DNA of 63,016 nucleotides from JACQAI01 sp035507915 (GTDB taxonomy: Bacteria; Pseudomonadota; Alphaproteobacteria; Elsterales; Elsteraceae): assembly GCA_035507915.1 (NCBI GenBank), contig DATJNS010000176.1:1-63016 (forward strand). Reading direction: 5' to 3'. Under the pieces are notes generated by a model, which made no database searches, was not told the origin of the DNA, and worked only from the letters and a program-made list of their open reading frames with translations. Positions 1 to 8,339 of this stretch are shown one piece after another. Every line of letters starts with the position of its first letter. Position 1 is the stretch's first letter. The position numbers and the translations under genes are program-made.

Positions 1-196
1 CGGTCTTACCCAAGATCGCGAGGCCGTCCGAGCTGCCATCGTCGAACCTTGGTCGAATGGCCAGACCGAAGGCCAGATTACCAAGCTCAAACTCGTGAAG
101 CGGCAGATGTACGGTCGCGCCAATCTCGACCTGCTTCGCGCGCGCCTCGTTGGCGCCGCTTGAGCCCGCCCATGCACCAAAAGTGAGTCAGAGCCC
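1..196 (+). mobile_element. Right end of an ISL3-type insertion sequence (cut by window edge)
   Basis: The segment holds the 3' end of a transposase gene followed by about 33 bp of non-coding DNA. Read on the minus strand from 196, the DNA begins GGGCTCTGACTCACTTTTGG, which looks like an ISL3-type terminal inverted repeat (recalled pattern, not aligned). The element end is therefore placed at about 196. The left end lies outside the window, so the target duplication cannot be checked. Confidence 0.55.
2..163 (+). CDS. ISL3-type transposase, C-terminal fragment
   Basis: Frame 2 is open from the window edge to a TGA at 161-163 and encodes the last 53 residues of a transposase. It contains the block SNGQTEGQITKLKLVKRQMY followed by GRANLDLLRARL, the signature C-terminal tail of ISL3-family DDE transposases, where the final catalytic glutamate lies in the NGQTEGQ motif. 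The 5' part is outside the window, so it is unknown whether the full gene is intact. It would catalyse transposition of the element whose right end lies just downstream. The family call rests on recognising the tail motif; the fragment is too short for more. Confidence 0.8.
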   Translation, partial: GLTQDREAVRAAIVEPWSNGQTEGQITKLKLVKRQMYGRANLDLLRARLVGAA

Positions 197-254
197 AATC
201 GTGACCCCGCCGAATGGCCTTATCCCATTGGTTATACGGGTGAATCTGGCTCTT

Positions 255-292
255 GGGTGGGATCAAGTTTCGCGCGAAACGTGACCCCACCC
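255..292. repeat. 38-bp near-perfect palindrome
   Basis: The two halves match except at two positions per arm. The centre, GTTTCGCGCGAAAC (267-280), is perfect, and the outer arms are GGGTGG and CCACCC. It lies between the insertion-sequence end and the broken tRNA. It could be a terminal or subterminal repeat of a second mobile element, a recombination site or a protein-binding site. No gene is associated with it. Confidence 0.8.
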
Positions 293-462
293 AAATCTGC
301 TTTTCTATAGCTGTATCAATGCACTGTAATGATTCGGGGGTGGGGGCATCGTTGCGCGCGCATTCACACTGTGTGGGACTGTTGGCCGAAACTGGCTACT
401 TTGGACGACTCCCAGGTGCAGGAAACCCTTATTTCACAGGGATTTCTTGAATCTTGGGCGGG
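293..462. other. Non-coding junction DNA next to a truncated tRNA
   Basis: No gene is supported here; the short reading frames lack coding character. The part from about 405 to 462 includes a small inverted repeat (CCCT...AGGG). It resembles DNA found at borders of elements integrated in tRNA genes, although that is recall and not a computed match. Confidence 0.35.
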
Positions 463-499
<37 letters not shown>

Positions 500-600
500 G
501 AACCGGCGGGGTTGATCGAGCGCTGCGGCGCGCGAGGCTGGTTCAGATATACGAGCACCGCCGCCTTGGCAAGGTGCTGCCCGAGCCGTCGAGGCGCCGC

Positions 601-3600
601 TTATTCCGCGCCCTGACGACCCGCCGCGGGAACCGGCTCGGGCGCGTCGAGCGCCTCGGCGAGCCGGGACCGGCGCTGGCTGCTGCCGAGCCAACGCGCC
701 ACCCGCTCCATGTAGAGGTAGATCACCGGCGTGGTGTAGAGCGTCAGCCACTGCGAGACCAGGAGACCGCCGACGATGGCGACGCCGAGCGGTTGGCGCA
801 GCTCGGAGCCTGCGCCCTGGCCGAAGGCGATCGGCAGGCTGCCGAACAAGGCGGCGAAGGTCGTCATCATGATCGGCCGGAAGCGCAACAGGCACGCCTC
901 GTGGACGGCATCGCGCGGGCTCTTGCCCTCGACGCGCTGCGCGTGCAACGCGAAGTCGATCATCATGATGGCGTTCTTCTTCACGATGCCGATCAGCAGG
1001 ATCATGCCGACGATTGCGATCACCGACAGGTCGTAGTGCAGCGCCCACAGCATCAGGAGCGCGCCGACGCCGGCGGCCGGCAGGGTCGACAGGATCGTGA
1101 TCGGATGGATGTAGCTCTCGTACAGCATGCCGAGCACGATGTAGACGACCAGGATCGCCGCCGCGACCAGGAGCGGCATCGACGACAGCGAGGCTTGGAA
1201 TGCCTGCGCGGTGCCCTGGAACGAGCCCTGGAGGGTCGGCGGCGCGCCCATCTGCGCGGCCATGTGCTGGATCGCGTCGACCGCCTGGCCGAGCGCGGCG
1301 CCCGGCGCCAGGTTGAATGACAGGGTCACCGCGGGGAAGACGCCCTGGTGGCTCACCGTCAGGGGCATGACCTTCGAGCTGTAGTGCGCGACCGCGCTCA
1401 ACGGCACCTGCGCACCGTTCGGCGCGGCGACGTAGATGGTCGACAGCGATGCCGGATCCTGCTGGAACTGCGGCTGGACCTCGAGGACGACCTTGTACTG
1501 GTTGGTCGCGGTGTAGATCGTCGCCACCTGGCGCTGGCCGAACGCGTCGTAGAGCGTGTTGTCGATCAGCGACGCGGACAGGCCGAGCCTGTACGCCGCC
1601 GTGCGGTCGACCGTGACCGAGACGTGCGGCGCGCTCGACTGCTGGTCGGACGCGACGTCCTGCAACTGCGGCAGCTTGCGCATCTCGCGCTCGAGGAGCG
1701 GCGCCCAGTGGCTGAGCTCGTCGAGGTCGGTGTCGGTCAGCGTATACTGGTACTGCGTGCGCGACAGGCGGCCGCCGACCGTGATGTTCTGCGGTACCTG
1801 CATGAAGAACTTGGCGCCCAGCACCGGCGCCACCTTCTGGCGCAGGCGCTGCACGATCTGATCGGCCGTGGCGCTGCGTTGCTCGAACGGTTTCAGCTGG
1901 AAGAACACGCGCGCGGTGTTCTCGCTGGGATTGTAGGCGTAGGCGCCGCCGAGGGAGAATACGGCGGCGACGTCGGGGTCGTGACGCACGATGTCGACGA
2001 CCTGGTGCGCGACCTGCGACGTCGAACGGAACGACGCGTCCTCGCGCGTGTCGACCTCGCCGAACACGAAGCCGGTGTCCTGTTGCGGGAAGAAGCCCTT
2101 CGGGACGACGACGTAGAGCGTGGCGGTCACGATCATGAGGCTGACGGTCGCCAGAAGCGCCAGGAACTGGTGGCGGAACACGAAGACGAGCCCGCGGTCG
2201 TAGGCGCGCAACACGGTATTGAACACGCGCTCGGCAAACTCGCTCACGCGCCCGGTCGCGTGCAGCCCCTGCTGCTTCAGGAAGCGCGAGCACAGCACCG
2301 GCGTCAGGGTCAGCGACACGAACGCCGAGGCCAGCACGGCCACCGAGACCGTGATCGCGAACTCGCGGAACAGCCGGCCGATGATGCCGCCCATGAAGAA
2401 CAAGGGGATGAACACCGCGATCAGCGAGAAGGTGATCGAGATGATGGTGAAGCCGATCTGTCCGGCGCCCTTGAGCGCGGCATCGAACGGCCGCATGCCC
2501 TGCTCGATGTAGCGCACGATGTTCTCGATCATGACGATGGCGTCGTCGACCACGAAGCCGACCGAGATCGTCAGGCCCATCAGCGAGATGTTGTCGAGGC
2601 TGAAGCCGCCGGCATACATGACGCCGAACGTCGCGACCAGCGACAGCGGCACCGCGACGCTCGGGATGATGGTCGCCCAGACCGTCCGCAAGAAGACGAA
2701 GATGACGACGATCACCAAGGCGATCGTCAGCATCATGGTGAACTGCACGTCGCGCACCGAGGCGCGCGTGACCTCCGATCGGTCGGACACCAGGTCGATG
2801 TGCACCGACGGCGGGATCGACTGGGTGAGCTGCGGCAGCAAGGCCTTGACGCGGTCGACCAGGTCGATGGTGTTGGCGCCCGGCGCCTTGTTGATCGCGA
2901 TGCCTTCCGACGGTTCGTTGTTGAACCAGGCGCCGACCCGCGCGTTCTGCACGGAATCGATGACGTCGCCGACATCCTTGAGACGGACCGGTGCGCCGTT
3001 GCGGAAGGCGATCAGCACCTCGCGGTATTGCGCGGCATCCATCAGCTGGTCGTTGGTGTCGATCGCGCGCACCTCGTGGAGGCCCTCGATCGCGCCGGTC
3101 GGCTGATTGACCGTCGCGCCCACCAGCGCGTTGCGCACGTCTTCGAGGCCGATGCCGTGCGAGGCGAGCGCCGCCGGGTTGACCTGGACGCGCGCCGCGT
3201 AGGACTTCTGGCCGAAGATCGAGACTTGCCCGACGCCCTTCACCGTCGAGAGCCGCTCGGCGATCGCGATATTGGCGTAGTCGTCGAGCCTGTAGGGCGG
3301 CACCGAGTCGGAATGGACCGCGTAGATCAGCACGGGAAAGTCGGCCGGATTGACCTTCCGATAGGTCGGCGGGGTCGGCAGATCCTTGGGCAGGAGGCCG
3401 CTCGCCGCGTTGATCGCGGTGATGACGTCGCCCGCGGCGCCGTCGATGTTGCGTGCCAGGTCGAACTGCAGCGTGATCGTCGTCGTCCCGGACCCGCTCA
3501 GCGAGGTCATCTGGTCGAGGTTGGGGATCTGGGTGAATTGCTGCTCGAGCGGCGTGGCGATCGCCGACGCCATCGTCTGCGGGCTGGCTCCGGGATAGTT

Positions 3601-3747
3601 GGTCGTCACCGTGATGGTCGGGAAGTCGACGTTGGGCAGCGGCGCGACCGGCAGCAGGCCGTAGGCCGCCATGCCGAACACGAGGATGCCCAGCATCAAG
3701 AGCGAGGTCGCGATCGGCCGGTGGATGAACGGTTCCGAGATGCTCAT
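601..3747 (-). CDS. RND multidrug efflux permease (HAE1 family, MdtB/MdtC-like)
   Basis: This 1048-residue inner-membrane protein has the normal length for a proton-driven RND drug exporter. It starts MSISEPFIHRPIATSLLM with the first transmembrane helix at about residues 12-32, followed by the porter-domain segment PNVDFPTITVTTNYPGASP. The fourth helix carries the proton-relay Asp pair in VGFVVDDAIVMIENI, and the tenth carries the matching Lys in GIVKKNAIMMIDF. Sequence features resemble the MdtB/MdtC branch more than AcrB. It lies 13 bp downstream of the adaptor gene on the same strand, so the two form an operon. No outer-membrane factor is present, so the pump probably borrows a TolC-like channel. 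Substrates cannot be read from the sequence. Confidence 0.93.
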   Translation of the reverse strand: MSISEPFIHRPIATSLLMLGILVFGMAAYGLLPVAPLPNVDFPTITVTTNYPGASPQTMASAIATPLEQQFTQIPNLDQMTSLSGSGTTTITLQFDLARNIDGAAGDVITAINAASGLLPKDLPTPPTYRKVNPADFPVLIYAVHSDSVPPYRLDDYANIAIAERLSTVKGVGQVSIFGQKSYAARVQVNPAALASHGIGLEDVRNALVGATVNQPTGAIEGLHEVRAIDTNDQLMDAAQYREVLIAFRNGAPVRLKDVGDVIDSVQNARVGAWFNNEPSEGIAINKAPGANTIDLVDRVKALLPQLTQSIPPSVHIDLVSDRSEVTRASVRDVQFTMMLTIALVIVVIFVFLRTVWATIIPSVAVPLSLVATFGVMYAGGFSLDNISLMGLTISVGFVVDDAIVMIENIVRYIEQGMRPFDAALKGAGQIGFTIISITFSLIAVFIPLFFMGGIIGRLFREFAITVSVAVLASAFVSLTLTPVLCSRFLKQQGLHATGRVSEFAERVFNTVLRAYDRGLVFVFRHQFLALLATVSLMIVTATLYVVVPKGFFPQQDTGFVFGEVDTREDASFRSTSQVAHQVVDIVRHDPDVAAVFSLGGAYAYNPSENTARVFFQLKPFEQRSATADQIVQRLRQKVAPVLGAKFFMQVPQNITVGGRLSRTQYQYTLTDTDLDELSHWAPLLEREMRKLPQLQDVASDQQSSAPHVSVTVDRTAAYRLGLSASLIDNTLYDAFGQRQVATIYTATNQYKVVLEVQPQFQQDPASLSTIYVAAPNGAQVPLSAVAHYSSKVMPLTVSHQGVFPAVTLSFNLAPGAALGQAVDAIQHMAAQMGAPPTLQGSFQGTAQAFQASLSSMPLLVAAAILVVYIVLGMLYESYIHPITILSTLPAAGVGALLMLWALHYDLSVIAIVGMILLIGIVKKNAIMMIDFALHAQRVEGKSPRDAVHEACLLRFRPIMMTTFAALFGSLPIAFGQGAGSELRQPLGVAIVGGLLVSQWLTLYTTPVIYLYMERVARWLGSSQRRSRLAEALDAPEPVPAAGRQGAE

Positions 3748-3760
3748 GCGTGGATCCGGG

Positions 3761-4909
3761 TCAGTGCTGGGGCGCCGCGGCGGTCGGCGGCCCCGGCGTC
3801 ACGCGCACGCCGTTGGTCAGCCGGTACTGGCCCTCGACGACCACGCGTTCGCCCGGCGCCAGGCCCTCGGTCACCGCCGCGATGCCGTCCTGGATCGAGG
3901 CCACGTGAACCGGTCGCAGGTCCACGGTGTCGCCCGGCTTGACGACGAAGGCGACGTAGCCGTCCGCGCCCTGCTGCACGGCCTGCGACGGCACCGTCGG
4001 GACGTCGTGGCGGACGTTGAGCACCACCCGCGCGTTGACGAACTCGCCGGGCCACAGGCGCTCGTCGGCGTTGTCGAAGCGCGCCTTCAGGTGGATGGTC
4101 CCGGTCGAGCCGTCGATCGAGTTGTCGATCAGGGTCAGCTTGCCCTCGGCCAGCTTCTCCGTGTCGTCGGCCGAGAACGCGTCGACCGTGAGCGGCGCCT
4201 TGGCCTGCTGCGCGCGGATGGCCTCGAAGTTCTGCTGGGGCAGGGTGAAGCTGACGAAGATCGGCCGCACCTGCGTGATCGTGACCAGCGCGGTGTTGTC
4301 GGTCGCGCGGACGAGATTGCCGATGTCGACCAGGCGCGCGCCCAGCCGCCCGGCGATCGGCGCGCGGATCTGCGCGTAATCGAGATTGAGCCGCGCCGTG
4401 TCGATCTGGGCCTGGTCGCCGGCGATTGCGGCCTCGAGCTGCGCCACCATCGCGGTCTGCTGGTCGACGCTCTGGCGGGTCTGGAAGCCGTTGCCGACCA
4501 GCTTCGAGTAGCGCTCGAGATCGAGTTCGGCGCTCTTGAGCTGGGCTTGGTCCTTCGCCTTGGCGGCCTGGGCCTGGGCGAGCGCCGCCTGATAGGGGCG
4601 TGGATCGATCTGGAAGAGCGGCGCGCCGGCCTCGACTTCCTGGCCTTCGGTGAAGTCGACGGCCACGATCGCGCCGTCGACCCGGCTCTTGATCTGGTCC
4701 GCGTTGAACGCCTGGACCGTGCCGATGCCGTGCACGAAGACCGGCACGTCCTTGGGCGTCACCTCGCTCACCGTTACGGGAATACCAGGCGTGGTCGCGG
4801 GGCTCTGCGCAGCGGCGTGGGGCGCCGCCCGGCCCAGAACCAGCCATGCTCCTACCCCGCTCACGGCCAGGACGAACCCTGCCGCAAGGATGGCCATGCC
4901 TCTTTTCAC
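3761..4909 (-). CDS. RND efflux periplasmic adaptor (MdtA-like membrane fusion protein)
   Basis: This 382-residue protein has an N-terminal signal/anchor helix (about residues 5-27) and then a lipoyl/barrel-sandwich half, KSRVDGAIVAVDFTEGQ. An alpha-hairpin rich in Ala, Gln and Leu (about 105-165) is followed by the second lipoyl half YAQIRAPIAGRLG and a beta-barrel. This is the standard HlyD/MdtA adaptor order. The adaptor bridges the RND pump to an outer-membrane channel in the periplasm. The start is the GTG at 4909 with GGGAGA seven bases upstream. Translation order is adaptor then pump. The FNR-like box at 5168-5181 is palindromic and could in principle face this operon, but its -10 element favours the opposite direction. 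Confidence 0.92.
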   Translation of the reverse strand: MKRGMAILAAGFVLAVSGVGAWLVLGRAAPHAAAQSPATTPGIPVTVSEVTPKDVPVFVHGIGTVQAFNADQIKSRVDGAIVAVDFTEGQEVEAGAPLFQIDPRPYQAALAQAQAAKAKDQAQLKSAELDLERYSKLVGNGFQTRQSVDQQTAMVAQLEAAIAGDQAQIDTARLNLDYAQIRAPIAGRLGARLVDIGNLVRATDNTALVTITQVRPIFVSFTLPQQNFEAIRAQQAKAPLTVDAFSADDTEKLAEGKLTLIDNSIDGSTGTIHLKARFDNADERLWPGEFVNARVVLNVRHDVPTVPSQAVQQGADGYVAFVVKPGDTVDLRPVHVASIQDGIAAVTEGLAPGERVVVEGQYRLTNGVRVTPGPPTAAAPQH

Positions 4910-5167
4910 GCCAGCGTCTCCCTGACCCGAGGTCGCGCGCCCAGGGTCAATCTACATCCCCTATCTAACTCGGCAACCTCGCCAAACCCGGCGCGTGTCC
5001 GCCGTCGCGCGGCTGCGGCATGTCGCCGCCCGCGTGCGCCAAGCAATGCACGTGCCTCGATCCCGTCCGATGAACGGAAGCGGCAGGGCGCGGCGCGATC
5101 CCTGTTCAGGTATCAGGGTGTTGTCTGGAGGCGAGGATCCACGGAGCGCGCTGGTGCTGTCGGTCGA
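4910..5167. other. Intergenic DNA between divergent transcription units
   Basis: About 260 bp without a credible gene. I see no terminator or strong sigma-70 promoter for the efflux operon here. The regulatory signals in this gap are the box and -10 element that follow it. Confidence 0.5.
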
Positions 5168-5206
5168 TTGATCCACGTCAAGGCCGGAATTGTCGCCGCG
5201 TATAGT
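5168..5206 (+). promoter_or_regulatory. Candidate FNR/FixK/Anr-type promoter
   Basis: TTGATccacGTCAA at 5168-5181 matches the FNR/FixK consensus (TTGAT-N4-ATCAA) at 9 of 10 fixed positions. A -10-like TATAGT follows at 5201-5206. With a start near 5213 the box centre would lie at about -38.5 to -41.5, the class II activator position. Downstream on the plus strand are a small hypothetical gene and a cytochrome c gene, a sensible target for oxygen-responsive control. No FNR-family gene is in the window. Confidence 0.55.
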
Positions 5207-5306
5207 GTGTCTCTCGGAGCGTACTTGACCCCTCGGTGTCCCATGACGGCGATCGCCAACGGGGCGGGCGGGCTCCACGGCGCAAAGCCGCCGCCTGGAG
5301 GTCATC

Positions 5307-5675
5307 ATGTCCCTCTCGCCCTCGTTCGCCACGTCCGTCCATGCGTTCTTCGCCGCCCCGCCTGTCGCCTCGCGGCTCACGGTCGCTCCGATGCGCTTCG
5401 GCAGCCGGTCGATCGATGCGTTCGGCCCTGCGTCGATGCTCAGCCGGTCGGCGCCGCCGTCGGTCTTCGTGATCTACAATCAACAAGGCGCCAGCTCGAC
5501 GTCGGCTCTCGGCCCCAATCCGCGCGTCGCCTCGACCGTCGCAGCGGTGACGGACGGTGTGCCGTTTTCGGTTCTGTATTCCCGCCTCGGCAACACGGTT
5601 CAGCAAATTCAGCTGAACGAGCGCAACAGCCGGCTCGTCAACGTCTACTCGATCGGCTATCAGCTGCTGGTCTGA
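5307..5675 (+). CDS. Small hypothetical protein
   Basis: This 122-residue protein is not recognised. The ATG at 5307 has a good ribosome-binding site (GGAGG about seven bases upstream), which supports real translation. The N-terminal half is rich in Ser, Pro, Phe and Arg; the C-terminal half looks like a beta-rich domain (SVFVIYNQQG, PFSVLYSRLGNTVQQIQLNE, VNVYSIGYQLL). There is no clear signal peptide, transmembrane helix or cysteine. It lies between the FNR-like box and the cytochrome c gene on the same strand, with 35 bp to the latter, so co-transcription is likely. No function can be assigned. Confidence 0.6.
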   Translation: MSLSPSFATSVHAFFAAPPVASRLTVAPMRFGSRSIDAFGPASMLSRSAPPSVFVIYNQQGASSTSALGPNPRVASTVAAVTDGVPFSVLYSRLGNTVQQIQLNERNSRLVNVYSIGYQLLV

Positions 5676-5710
5676 CACGACGTATCGCGCCGCGGAGGCG
5701 CCGAGCCACC

Positions 5711-6190
5711 ATGGTCCACCCGTTACGCCGTCTCGCCGCGCCGGCGGCGACCGCCGCCGTGCTGACCGTGTCGACGGCCTGCTACGCGCAGGTTCCGCCG
5801 GAGAGCAACGTCGCGGTCGGCCGCACGCTGGCCTTGCAGCTTTGCACGCCGTGCCACGTCGTGGCCGCCGATCAGCCGGCGCCGCCGATCCTGCGCAATC
5901 CGGCGCCCAGCTTCGCGTCGGTCGCCGGTCGTCCGGGCGTAACCGCCGAAGCGCTGCGCCAGTTCCTGTTGACGACCCACGCCACGGTCGGCACGCCGCT
6001 CAACATGCCGAACCCCGAGCTGGTCGAGTATCAAGTGCCGCCGCTCGTCAGTTACATCCTCAGCCAGCGCAACCAGCCGGCGGCGCACGCGCCGGCAGTG
6101 CAGCCCGCGCCCCCGACCGACGACGTCTATAAGCGCGTGCTCGAGCGCAGCCGGGAACCGGAGCCGCGCAGCCTCGACGAGGTCAAGTAA
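5711..6190 (+). CDS. Exported c-type cytochrome, single haem
   Basis: This 159-residue protein has a signal peptide (about residues 1-26, ending near CYAQ) and one haem-binding motif CTPCH at residues 45-49. Later Met residues (for example TPLNMPNPE) could supply the axial ligand. The C-terminal 35 residues are Pro/Ala-rich and then charged, a low-complexity tail. It is a small periplasmic electron carrier of the cytochrome c class I type; partner enzymes are not evident. The start at 5711 was chosen because the signal peptide begins there; the frame is open far upstream but that part is antisense to the efflux genes. It probably shares the FNR-like promoter with the preceding small gene. Confidence 0.85.
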   Translation: MVHPLRRLAAPAATAAVLTVSTACYAQVPPESNVAVGRTLALQLCTPCHVVAADQPAPPILRNPAPSFASVAGRPGVTAEALRQFLLTTHATVGTPLNMPNPELVEYQVPPLVSYILSQRNQPAAHAPAVQPAPPTDDVYKRVLERSREPEPRSLDEVK

Positions 6191-6272
6191 GCGCGCGATC
6201 CGGCATCGACGGATGCCACTCTCCGCCGTACGGCCTATGCTGCGTGATGCAGCCCTGTGCGGAGGCGCCCCC

Positions 6273-7319
6273 GTGACGCAAGGAACGACGACGCAACCGG
6301 ACCCGCATCCCGCAACCTGGGAGGCGATCGACCGCTTGATGGCGCTCGAATGTCGCGCGATCAACGTCGGCAGGCTGCAGGCGCTCTACGACGCGGCTCG
6401 TCGGCATGCGCCGGGGCCGCTGTGCGCGACCGCCGCGCGCACGCTGGTTGACGCCGTCAAGCCGCGCGACCCGGTCGTGCTGATCACCGGCGCCGGCGGT
6501 CCGCCCTGGCTGTTCGCCGGCGAGACCGACGGTCCGCTGGGGCTCGCCGGGCTGGCGCGCGCGCTGGCGATCGGCTGCGGCGCCTGGCCGCTGATCATCA
6601 CCGAGGCGCGCAGCGAAGCGCCGGTCGCCGCGACCCTCGCCGCCGCGGGCGTATCGCTGCTGACCGAGGAGTTGGCGCGCGTGCGGCCGACCACGGCAAC
6701 CCTGGTGCCGTTTCCCACCGAGCCCGAGGAAGCCGCACGCGTCGCGGACGGCTTTCTCGACCGCTATCGTCCGGCCGCGCTGGTCGTGATCGAGAAGAAC
6801 TCGCCCAACCGCGCCAACGTCATCCACAGCTTCAGCGGCACGGCGTGGACGCCGCGCGTCGAGTTCGCGCGCGTCGAGCACCTGATCGCCGCGTGCCGGC
6901 GGCGCGCGATCCCGACCATCGGCATCGGCGACCACGGCAACGAGATGGGCTTCGGCCTGATCGAGGACACGGTGCGCGCGACGGTGCCTGGCGCGGACGT
7001 CTGTCGCTGTCCGTGCGGTCAAGGCATGGCCGCGGCGGTCGCGACCGATATCGTGATCCCGGCGTCGGTGTCGAACTGGGGCGGCTACGGCATCGAGGCC
7101 GCGCTCGCGATCCTGAAGCGCGATCCGAGGCTGCTGCACGATGCCGAAACCGAGCGCGCCATGTTGCGTGCCTGCGTCATGGCGGGCGCGGTGGACGGCC
7201 TGACGTCGCGTCAGATCCTCGCCGTGGACGGCACCAGCGCCGAGACTCAGGTTGCCGTCCTGACCTTGCTCGCCGAGATCGTCGGCAAGGCGCTGACGCC
7301 GGTGACGGCCGATTATTGA
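6273..7319 (+). CDS. D-glutamate cyclase-like protein (DUF4392 family)
   Basis: The protein has 348 residues from the GTG at 6273, which has GGAGG seven bases upstream; an in-frame ATG at 6213 is a less likely start. The conserved core includes PVVLITGAG near the N-terminus, VVIEKNSPNRANVIHS in the middle and IPTIGIGDHGNEMGFG, a pattern I associate with DUF4392, the C-terminal domain of D-glutamate cyclases. Those enzymes convert D-glutamate to 5-oxo-D-proline. Here the domain forms nearly the whole protein. Substrate and activity are inferred from family only. The cytochrome c gene lies 82 bp upstream on the same strand; co-regulation is possible but not shown. Confidence 0.75.
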   Translation: MTQGTTTQPDPHPATWEAIDRLMALECRAINVGRLQALYDAARRHAPGPLCATAARTLVDAVKPRDPVVLITGAGGPPWLFAGETDGPLGLAGLARALAIGCGAWPLIITEARSEAPVAATLAAAGVSLLTEELARVRPTTATLVPFPTEPEEAARVADGFLDRYRPAALVVIEKNSPNRANVIHSFSGTAWTPRVEFARVEHLIAACRRRAIPTIGIGDHGNEMGFGLIEDTVRATVPGADVCRCPCGQGMAAAVATDIVIPASVSNWGGYGIEAALAILKRDPRLLHDAETERAMLRACVMAGAVDGLTSRQILAVDGTSAETQVAVLTLLAEIVGKALTPVTADY

Positions 7320-7349
7320 TGTGACACGCGCGGCTCGCGCGGATGCGGT

Positions 7350-8156
7350 CTAGCGGCCCTTGATCAGCAGCCCTTGCCCGGTCGGCAAGGTCAGGATGGG
7401 GTGGCCGACCGACGCGGCGAACTCGTCGTGCGCCTTGCGCTGCTCGTCGTGGCCCTGCCACGCGTAGTCGTCGAGCAGGACGACGGCGCCCGGCACCAGC
7501 TTTGGCCAGAAATAGCGGATCGCCTCGCGCTCAGGGTAGGTCAGGTTCATGTCGATCGAGAGATAGGCGACCGCCTCGACGTCGACCGAGGGCAGGGTGT
7601 CGGGAACCATGCCGCGCACCAGGGTGGCCGAGGGATAGGGCGCGAAGTTGCGGCGCGCGATGTCGTAGCATTCCGAGTAGAACTGGCTCTGGTGCTCGAA
7701 CAGCGCCGCGGACTCGGTGGCCAGGCGCTGTGCCGCCGGCGGCCCGCAGAACGTATCGAACAGGAAGAAGCGTTTGCCGAGCGACTCGAACGACAGGTAG
7801 TCGTAGATCGCCAGCGCGTAGATGCCCGTGTTGACGCCGCACTCGACGAAGTCGCCCGGCAGCTTCGCCGCCGTCGCCGCCGCCCAGCAGCAGACATAGA
7901 CCCGATACTCGATGTGGATGTCGTCGTCGCTGCCCTTGGGGCGGAGGATGTGGTGACCCGATTGCATGCCGCGCCGATAGGCGGCCAGGAACCGCGGGTC
8001 GTGCAGGAACGACAGATGCTTGTTGGAGATCTTCAGGTGATCGGCGCGATAGGCCGGCTGCTCGACGTAGGGCGTGCCCTGTCCGCCCGGCACGTGGAGC
8101 TCGAGCCCGCCGTCGAGAAAGAAGCAGGTCTCGAATTTTGGGACGTCGATCTCCAT
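7350..8156 (-). CDS. TylF/macrocin O-methyltransferase family protein
   Basis: This 268-residue SAM-dependent methyltransferase has the nucleotide-binding motif LPGDFVECGVNTGIYA near residue 100. It also has LSIDMNLTYPEREAIRYFWPK and the metal-site-like VVLLDDYAW, all typical of the TylF family, which methylates sugar hydroxyls in antibiotics and glycans. The start at 8156 has GGAGAG seven bases upstream. The reading frame stays open upstream into antisense of the dipeptidase gene, which I treat as a shadow. The gene converges with the DUF4392 gene (30 bp between stops). It stands alone, so its substrate is unknown; a cell-surface glycan is a guess. Confidence 0.85.
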   Translation of the reverse strand: MEIDVPKFETCFFLDGGLELHVPGGQGTPYVEQPAYRADHLKISNKHLSFLHDPRFLAAYRRGMQSGHHILRPKGSDDDIHIEYRVYVCCWAAATAAKLPGDFVECGVNTGIYALAIYDYLSFESLGKRFFLFDTFCGPPAAQRLATESAALFEHQSQFYSECYDIARRNFAPYPSATLVRGMVPDTLPSVDVEAVAYLSIDMNLTYPEREAIRYFWPKLVPGAVVLLDDYAWQGHDEQRKAHDEFAASVGHPILTLPTGQGLLIKGR

Positions 8157-8339
8157 CGTCGGCTCTCCGCATCGTCGGCGCCGCTCCAGCCCTAGCACGA
8201 CGTCGCCCCGACCCCAAGCCCGCGGACCCGAATAGAACCCGATCGGGTATGACCTGGGCTTGAACCGGGCGATGCGCTGCGGCTCAATGGCGCCCGGCGC
8301 GGAATGCCGCGACGCAAGCGCAATCTCGGGGGGGACGCC

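Noticed and set aside
1348..3942. 864-codon open frame on the plus strand opposite the RND pump
   Set aside because: Highly Arg/Asp/His-rich translation, antisense to a well-conserved transporter; a shadow of GC-rich codon bias.
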